Below are positions 56,898 through 64,000 of a stretch of 64,000 nucleotides of DNA, piece by piece. The stretch is from Cryptomeria japonica (taxonomy: Eukaryota > Streptophyta > Pinopsida > Cupressales > Cupressaceae). The stretch lies in assembly GCF_030272615.1 (NCBI RefSeq), contig NC_081413.1, forward strand, positions 19,666,285 through 19,730,284. Direction: 5' to 3'. Under the pieces are notes generated by a model. That model was not told where the DNA came from, searched no databases, and saw nothing but the letters and a program-made list of their open reading frames with translations. Both the position numbers and the translations under genes were made by a program. How positions within the stretch are numbered: position 1 is the first letter of the stretch; each line of letters begins with the position of its first letter.

Positions 56898-57972
56898 TGT
56901 AGACACCTTAAAATGTCTCATTAATTCTACACTAATTATTCATCTATTTAATTAAGTAATTCTTTAATTATTTGATTAAAGTAATTATTTCTTCTAATCA
57001 TCACATTTAACATTTCTAATCATCGAATTCCTATCATTTCATCATTTAACTAGTTAACCCTATCTCAATTATTAATTAAATATCAATTATTTAATTAATT
57101 ACGACATTTTTCTTAGTTAAATAATCTTTATTATTTAATTAACTCAGTTTCCTATGATTAAATATTTTCATTTAAATTAATTAATTAATTAATTTCATTC
57201 TTCCAAATCTCCAAATTATAATTCCAAATAATTCCATCTAATTTTATGTGCATTTCAACATTTGAAAGACCAAATTCATATCCAAATTGAAAATAAAAAT
57301 CAATTTCAATTTCAAAATCCTACAACACATGCTAGAATCAGAACTGATTGATCAAATCAATTATCTAATCAGTTAACTCATCAATCTCCCATTTTCACTC
57401 AAAATCAGCTTTTTATGACTAATCAATCATTTTAGTATTCTAATCCATCTATTCAGTCTACTAATCAATCAATCCACTTATCTCTCCAATCCATTCAATC
57501 ATCTGATTCATCAACTCAGTCAATTGACTAGTCTATTCAATTTACTAGCCAATCTATCTAGTTGACTCCTCAGTCAACACTATTAATAGATCAATCAAAA
57601 TGAGTTAATAGATCAATCAATTTCAATTATCTATCAATCAACATTGAGTTAAAATTCTCACCCCTTCTGTGTTCAAAATCTATAAATTCAATGTCATTCT
57701 TCAATTCAATCTAGAATCATAGTCTTCAAAATTGTTGTCCATCTTATGCAGGAAATCAAGTGCAATACCTAAGAGCCACCTACACCAACAACAATGGAGA
57801 AGAACAATGGAAGCAAAAATGGGGAATAGGGAGTTTAATTATCTTAAATTTTCTACTTCTTTCATTTATTTCATTGCTTTGTGTTTAAAATCAGCTTGAT
57901 TAGTTAAGGATTTTTGTGATTCATCATTTTAGCCTAATTAGCTTAGATTTGATGATTTCAAACATGAGAACA
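56898..57972 (+). repeat. 3' LTR of element F
   Basis: 1,075 bp, shorter than its partner mainly through the loss of about 96 bp at 57240, between short AATTTCAT-type repeats. TATAAAT at 57681-57687. Confidence 0.9.
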
Positions 57973-58175
57973 CATTATATAATATATTATATATAATATA
58001 ATATAATATAATATAATATAATATAATATAATATAATATAATGTAATATAATATAATATAATATATAATATATAATATATAATATATAATATATAATATA
58101 TAATATAATATATATTATATAATATATTATATAAAATAAATTATATTATTTATTATATATGATATATAATATTTT
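57973..58175. repeat. TA-rich microsatellite right of element F
   Basis: About 200 bp of ATAAT and ATATAT repeats, with a regular (ATAAT)n run at about 58000-58055. Continuation of the tract left of F. Confidence 0.9.
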
Positions 58176-58207
58176 TAACACATAAAAACCTAAAGAAATC
58201 AGTTATG

Positions 58208-58262
58208 TGGGTATTTTTATACCCATTGTGACAACCCGTGGGTCATTTTTCACCCACAAGCT
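58208..58262. repeat. Two adjacent short hairpins
   Basis: TGGGTAT-TTTT-ATACCCA at 58209-58226 and GTGGGT-CATTTTTC-ACCCAC at 58239-58258. Both have stems of 6-7 bp with T-rich loops. Confidence 0.6.
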
Positions 58263-58502
58263 ACATGAAAGGCATAAAATCCGATATTGGATTATCTCAG
58301 ATATTCGATTTTAGGCAAAAAAAAAAATGTTGTTTTCTCATCTGAGGTATGACTTCTTACCATTTTGTTGCTTTTTATCAATTTTTTCGCATTTTTTATT
58401 TGTTTTTTGGTTTTTTCATTGAAACTAGGTTATTTTAATTGAAATACATTCTTCTTTCAAATTTGTTGATTAAATTCAAATTTTCAAATTCAATCAAGTT
58501 AA

Positions 58503-60461
58503 ATGGGGGATAACAATGAAAATCCTTAACAACCACAACTGGCACAACCACCAAACCCTCCTTTAGCAAACCCTCCATTTCCAAACCCCCCCTAAATTAA
58601 GAATTTAATTGCTCAAAACTTGAACCAATTGAGGGGAATTGCATATTTTTATAGTAGAATCTCTCGTCTATCCCCAATGTCAGATCCCCTCAATGTCATA
58701 ATAAACAATGTAAAAACCGTCACCGAGGAGCACAACACTGCTCTTTTGTTTCGAGATTCCATGAGGTCTAGATATGTGAAGGGCTTGACCTATGAGCAGG
58801 TCAAGGAGCTTGATATATTGAAAGCTGATGTTGCCACATTTTTCATCAATCCCTATACTTGACAACCCATAAACCCTAAAAAAAAAACTTTTTCCTATTA
58901 AAATGGTTTAAAAATGATGATATTGTAAATAATTTTTGGGATCATTGCTAGATGGTTTTTGATAAAGCACCCAACAACAATATCGATGTCCCCATTTATT
59001 TCATTAAAAATATATATGCTAAGTTTGTTTTGGGCAAGCATGTCAACTACTTTGACATCAAGCCTTTCCAGAGTGTGGGTTTAGGTATGCCTCAAGATAG
59101 ACCTAGGGAAGTTTGAGTAGTACAAGGCTCATATGACCACCCTCCTCCCATTGATCCCCCACCTCTAGTGCAATATCCAAATATTATTGTTGAGGCAATG
59201 TCACAGACTATATCGACTATTCACTCTTTGACTATCCTTTTGGTTTCCCAGGCTGGGGCACTAGCTCAGCCTTTTGGTGATGGTAGTGGTGGATCTAGTG
59301 GTGCTAACATGTCCACTTTGGCTGCACATATTTGTGTGCCATAAAGTTGTGCTATGTGTGGGCATATATGCTTAGGTCCAGTTGGAGAGCCTATTGATCC
59401 TCCCACAGATACTACAGATAATGAAGTGCGTCAAATGCATGATGCACTAGATGTGACAAAAGGGATTTTAGGATACCCTGAAGAGTCCTCACATGCTAGA
59501 GGTAAGGAGGTACCTTCATCATACACTAACGATCTAGTGGTAAGTTGTATTTTCACAGTGTATTTTATTTTAAATGAATATTTATAATCTAGATAGTATT
59601 AAGTACTAATTTTTATATACATGGTCTATTTAATAGTTGATAATAGAGGAGGAGTTGACACAAGTCCTTGATGGCACCTTGATGACCATTTCACTTGGTC
59701 TTGACAGCTATACGATACATATATTATTGCACCTAATCATTTACATTTTTATTGTGCATACATGATCGTCATTTATATTGGCATTCATTAAATTATATAG
59801 TAACTCAAGAATGTTTATCTTATTTTACTCTTGTAGGACACAAGTAGCTCTAGTGTGGTGCCATGTGACTCGGGCTCTAGTAGTGCAGTTAGAGACAAGG
59901 GAAAGGTAATTGAATGCAAACATGATTGAATTAAGAATTTAAATAACTTATAATGATTATACATTTCTACATATTTTGATAGTTTCACATACTTTTCATC
60001 TTTATGTATAGGGAATTTTTGGCTTCACATCATTGTTGACTATAGCCACATACTCGAAGAATTAGAAGAGATGCCTGAGGTACATGAATTTTTTTTTGTG
60101 TGTAGAAAATATAAATTTTTCCTATCATCCACAATTATATGCTAACTTTTATTGAAATTTTATGTTTGTGAACATATGTAGTTTACTTTTGAAAATCTTG
60201 AGGACATACCTACTCTATCAAAGACATATGTCAAGACTCCTCCAAAGATGAAAAAGAAACGTGGAGATGAGGTAAACAAGAATTTAAATTTATAGTTCAT
60301 TTATAGTTAAATGTATATTGATTTTTATGTTAACTTTTCGAATGTTCAAATTATATAATATAAGTAATCTTAATTGTGGTTTGATTTTTCATGTGCAAGA
60401 TCCTTCAGAGGAGAGCAGTGCAGTGAAGAGGATCGATTTTGATGATCCATCAGTAGTTTAG
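58503..60461 (+). pseudogene. Decayed multi-exon gene, product unknown
   Basis: A coding relic with plausible GT-AG introns. Exon 1 (58503-59539) starts MGDNNENP, has a Pro-rich N-terminus, an 80-codon open piece NLNQLRGIAYFYSRISRL...INPYT, then FGKHVNYF-like and Pro/Ser-rich parts, ending NDLV before GTAAGT. Further candidate exons, each bounded by AG and GT, are 59837-59905 (DTSSSSVVPCDSGSSSAVRD), 60012-60079 (DYSHILEELEEMPE), 60182-60271 (FENLEDIPTLSKTYVK, then KKKRGDE) and 60400-60461 (ESSAVKRIDFDDPSVV, stop). Most junctions are in phase 0. At least six in-frame stops and one frameshift in exon 1 mark it as dead. I recognise no domain; it may be a host gene or a transposon ORF. Confidence 0.45.
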
Positions 60462-62740
60462 GATGTTATAGATCATTTTGGGATACTTACATGTCTAGTT
60501 GGCATACATATTTTGTATAAACACATACATTTACATATATTGACATATATTTTGTTTGAGTTGGTGTTTATGTCATTTTTGTATATGGATGTACACTCGA
60601 CATTTTGATATATATATATGGCGTAGGAGCACCAAGGCCCTAAAGGCCTCATGAAAATTTTTTATGTTGGTTTTTGTTTTCAAGGTTGTGTTAATTATGT
60701 AAAGGTCCATGAGACCATTTTCAGTCATTATAAATCATATTGTAAGGCATTTAAGCCATTTTTGTTCAATGTAGACCTGTAAGGTTCTAAGAACGTCGAA
60801 TGTGGTCAAAGAATAGAAAATCCTCAAGGAAGGTTTAAAATGATGTAATAAGGCTTATTTAGCCTATTCTAGTGTGTCTAAGTTTATAATGTTCATTTGG
60901 ATCAAAGATGTAAGCCCATTGTGTCATTTTGTAACCTCTAGGCCAATTAGGTTCTGAGTTGGCCAACCATGGTCAAAGGGTTTGGAAAACGTCCAAAATA
61001 TGGTAAAATAATGTAGATGATGTTTTAAAGTAGTTTTTTATATATTTTAAGGGTCCTTGCAAATTTTTGTGAAGCTTCCACATCAAAAGTGCAAAAGTTG
61101 CACCAAAAGTTGTCAAGTTGCATTATTGCAAAATTGCAAAAGGTTGTCAAAAGTGGGTTTATGGTTTTGGGGATAGTTTAGATCGGTTGTAACTGCTCCA
61201 TAAAGTGTATGAGGTTATATAATCATGATTTTTTCATGGAAATGGAAGATAATATGATGTAATGAGAAGAATATCAATAAAAGTTCTAAGTTCCCTGCAT
61301 TTTCATGAAGTTTCCAACGTGACAGTGTGAAATTACTTATTTTTCATTGTTGAAAATAATTCAATCTCCCTTTAAGTTAATTGGATATTGTTGAGGGGTG
61401 AATATTCTCTAATTTTTTTCTTTTTCTGATTTGATTTCATTACATTTTGAGTGAGATATAATAATTTTTATACAAACTATTGAAACCCTTCCTAGGGTAA
61501 ATAGTGAACTTGGAAAATGTATAAAACCTCCATTCCAAGATGAGCAAGAGACAAAATTGTTGGAATGGAGGAAAATATCATGTATTTTATTTTCAATTTG
61601 TTTTCAAGGTCCCATGCTTGCTTTTGCACGTGCAATATGATGTCAAAATGCTGATTTGACAGTGCCATGATCTGGTAAAACGTTGATTCCCATGTGTTGC
61701 AGATCTTAGTACTCTTTTGTATGGAAGGATTATGGTGAAAATATCATATGGTTGGAAATAAAATTAATTATACTTTCATTTTCTTCAAGTTTGATTGAAT
61801 TTCATGAAAAAATGAGTAAGTTATGACCATTTTTGTACGAACAGCTAGTTCAGATAAATGGTTTTCCAAATCTGCAGTTAGAAAATGTGTTGGTACAGTT
61901 ATATATAGTAAAGTAAGGACCTACAACCTAGTGTGTGGGTAGATTATGATGTTTTGAACAAACTTTCTTCTTATAAAAAAAAATCATCTTATGATTGGAG
62001 GGGTCAAAAGAGCCAATTTCTAAAAATTGTCATGTCATTTCCTATGTGAGTTATTGTCACTCCTGCTACAGGAAGGTTGTAGAAAACTATTTGTTTATGT
62101 TCTTGGTGACCATGTGTGGTGTTTTCATGTCACATTTATCATTCCAAAAGTGTCTCAAGGTGTTGACTTTTAGGGTTTGGAGTTTGGTGAAGGGAATTAA
62201 TCCCATTATTGTGAAATATACCCGATTGGCATTGAAATTTTTTCATGTTGTTGAGAGTTAAACCCGACCCTCTGCATCAATATAGAAGTTGAGATTTGAA
62301 ATAACTTGTTTCTCATGTGCATGGAATCATTATTTTAAATAGTAATCTTTCATCCAATAATTAAAAACAATGGTTAACTAATGAACAATACAATGTTGTT
62401 TGTATAACCTTGAGATTGTATATACTTCATTTCATCTAAATCCTAAGTGTTAAATTTGGTTGCCTTTGGAAACTTCACCAAATTTAATGAACATAATGGT
62501 ATTGGTAATAATGATAACATGGATACTTAGTAATTACAAATAAAGAGTAGCAAAGCATCTTCTACAATGGAATGCAATTTTTCCATAATCGATTGTTACA
62601 TTTAGCAACAATCTGCCATCATTAAAGTCGACTTAGTAGGGAGATACTGTGAAGAGGTCCATTTCCACATGTTTCCCATTAAATTTAAGGCCTAAATATA
62701 TGAACTCTAAAAATAAACTTGTTTTGATTGTCATTTAGCT
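60462..62740. other. Unassigned intergenic sequence
   Basis: No RT, transposase or host domain recognised. Two loosely similar stretches occur near 60785-60850 and 60950-61010 (GGTCAAAG then GxAAATCCTCAAG or GAAAACGTCC). An 88-codon frame at 61995-62261 has no recognisable features. Probably old repeat sequence. Confidence 0.5.
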
Positions 62741-62764
62741 ACTGAAAGATACACTATGTCATGT

Positions 62765-64000
62765 TTTACCCTCCCACTCGGTCAAACACTCAGGGCCATA
62801 CCCTACTGACGTCATCCCTTGAGCGTCCTAAGTGTGAAAAAATTTCAAACTTTGATAGGTTGTATCTCAAAATTTGTGGCACCTGCGAATGGTACATTAA
62901 AACGTACAAGGTCATGTGAGGGCTTCCTACAAAATCCTATTTCAGATTTTCAAGATTCAAAGCGATTTTCTTAAGGCAGCGTTTTTTCAATTCGCGAAAA
63001 AATCATCAATTTCATTCAATGAAAAGTTGCCATGGGGCTAATTTCTCATTTTTCTTTTTATGACCATGAACTATTGGTTCCAACATGTCCAGCTAGGTGT
63101 TCTTACCCTAGGCATGCTCCCATTTTTCCTCCCCACTCGGTAGAATGCTCAGGGCCATACCCTACTGACATTGTCCCTTGAGCGCCCTAAGTACAAAAAA
63201 GTGTCAAACTTTGATAGGTTGTATCTCAGAATCATTGGTACTTTCAAAAGATCCTTTCAAACATACAAGGTCATGTGAGGGCTTCCTATAAAAGCATGTC
63301 TCGAATTTTCAAGATTCAAAGTGGTTTTCGTAGGGCACCTTTGTTTTAGTTGACGAAAAAATTGTCAATTTCATTCAATGAAAAGTTGCCATGGAGGGAA
63401 TTTATTGTTCTTCTCATCGTGGGAAAAAACCTTTGGTCCCAACATGTCCGCTTAGGCATTCTTACCCTAGGCATGCTCATGTTTCCCCCCCCTCACTCGG
63501 TCAAACGCTTAGGGCCATACCTTGTTGGCATTGTCCCTTGAGTGCCCTAAGTGTAAAAATTTGTCAAACTTTGACAGGCCGTATCTCAAAAACCATAGAA
63601 TTTGGGAATGATTTTTTTGAACCTATAGGGTCACGTGAAGGCTGTCTACAAAATACTATCTCATATTTTCAAGATTTGGTGTGGTTTTCATAGGGCAACA
63701 TTTTTTTAGTTATGAAAACTTGCCACGAAGTGAATTTCTCATTATGCTTATCGTGGGCATGAACCGTCGGTCCCAACATGTCCATTTAGGCATTCTTACC
63801 CTAGGCATGCTCTTGTTTTTCCCTCCCACTTGGTTGAACACTCAAGGCCATACCCTACCGATGTCGTACCTTGAGCACCCTAAGTGCAAACAATTATCAA
63901 AATTTGACAGGTCGTATCTCGAAAACCATAGAACTTGTGAATGATCTGTTTGAACCTGCAGGGTCATGTAAGCACTGCCTACAAAATCATGTCTCATAGT
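62765..64000 (+). repeat. Tandem satellite, unit about 345-360 bp, at least 3.4 units
   Basis: A long motif CCxCACTCGGTxxAAxxCTCAGGGCCATACC starts units at about 62775, 63134, 63494 and 63837 (spacings 359, 360 and 343 bp). Each unit also repeats GTCCCTTGAGCGCCCTAAGT, TTTGATAGGTTGTATCTCA, TACAAGGTCATGTGAGGGC, TTTCAAGATTCAAAG and CTTACCCTAGGCATGCTC in the same order. Units are diverged by eye. The array continues past the right edge. Confidence 0.92.

Larger units (their letters stand above)
41991..57972 (+). mobile_element. LTR element F, no recognisable pol, split by T3
   Basis: A plus-strand LTR retrotransposon of about 8.2 kb without T3. LTRs of 1,166 and 1,075 bp share the start TGTAGACAYCTWAAAATGTC and the end CATGAGAACA. 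A tRNA-Trp-type primer site follows the 5' LTR and a polypurine tract precedes the 3' LTR. The interior of about 5.9 kb has only short or decayed open frames and many internal repeats; no Gag core, protease, RT or integrase is recognisable. This fits a large retrotransposon derivative (LARD-like) or a very decayed gypsy element. Flanks are CATAT and CATTA inside TA repeats, so the TSD is imperfect. Confidence 0.85.

Noticed and set aside
41991-57972. F and T as members of one family
   Set aside because: They share the primer site, but their LTRs, polypurine tracts and interiors do not resemble each other.
61995-62261. 88-codon open frame
   Set aside because: No domain, no conserved context and unremarkable composition; likely chance.
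63350-63944. Overlapping open frames in the satellite
   Set aside because: They follow the repeat units, change with each unit and have no start or domain logic.

Overview
This is a plant nuclear genomic window made almost entirely of nested LTR retrotransposons. The evidence is plant-type Ty1/copia polyproteins, plant initiator-tRNA-Met primer sites, Tat-like Ty3/gypsy Gag, AT-rich decayed sequence and no gene-dense segment. Several copia Gag sequences resemble those I associate with conifers and other large plant genomes, but the species is an inference. No intact host gene is visible.

Positions 1-2820 hold the 5' part of a minus-strand copia element (here E) that runs off the left edge. 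It is followed at 2821-3895 by a decayed transposase-like relic. Positions 3901-39658 are one minus-strand copia element (A) of about 7.1 kb, split by two later plus-strand copia insertions: D (6269-19498) inside its reverse transcriptase, and B (21473-36879) between protease and integrase. D and B were each hit in turn by a copy of one Ty3/gypsy-like family (here T): T1 at 6954-13920 in the D leader, and T2 at 27924-35756 in the 3' LTR of B. Every boundary in this three-level stack has a perfect 5-bp target-site duplication (TSD).

Positions 39664-41990 are AT-rich sequence ending in a TA microsatellite. Positions 41991-57972 are a further plus-strand LTR element (F) without recognisable pol, itself split by the third T copy (T3, 48340-56124). 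From 57973 there is another TA microsatellite, then a decayed multi-exon gene (58503-60461), unassigned sequence, and from about 62765 a roughly 360-bp tandem satellite that runs off the right edge.

The most unusual object is family T. Its three copies share a Gag plus retroviral-type protease polyprotein of about 1,140 codons. Where pol should be there is a proline-rich, arginine-rich and acidic tail; no reverse transcriptase, RNase H or integrase is present. T has a primer site matching the 3' end of tRNA-Trp, shared with F, and a GC-rich perfect-hairpin tandem repeat upstream of the LTR TATA box whose copy number (1-3) differs between LTRs. T is best read as a non-autonomous family that supplies its own Gag and protease and borrows pol in trans. 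All the copia elements are dead: each carries nonsense codons, and A, B and D carry acidic-to-Asn/Lys changes at integrase (and in A, protease and RT) catalytic positions, mostly of the C-to-T/G-to-A type expected from methylcytosine decay.
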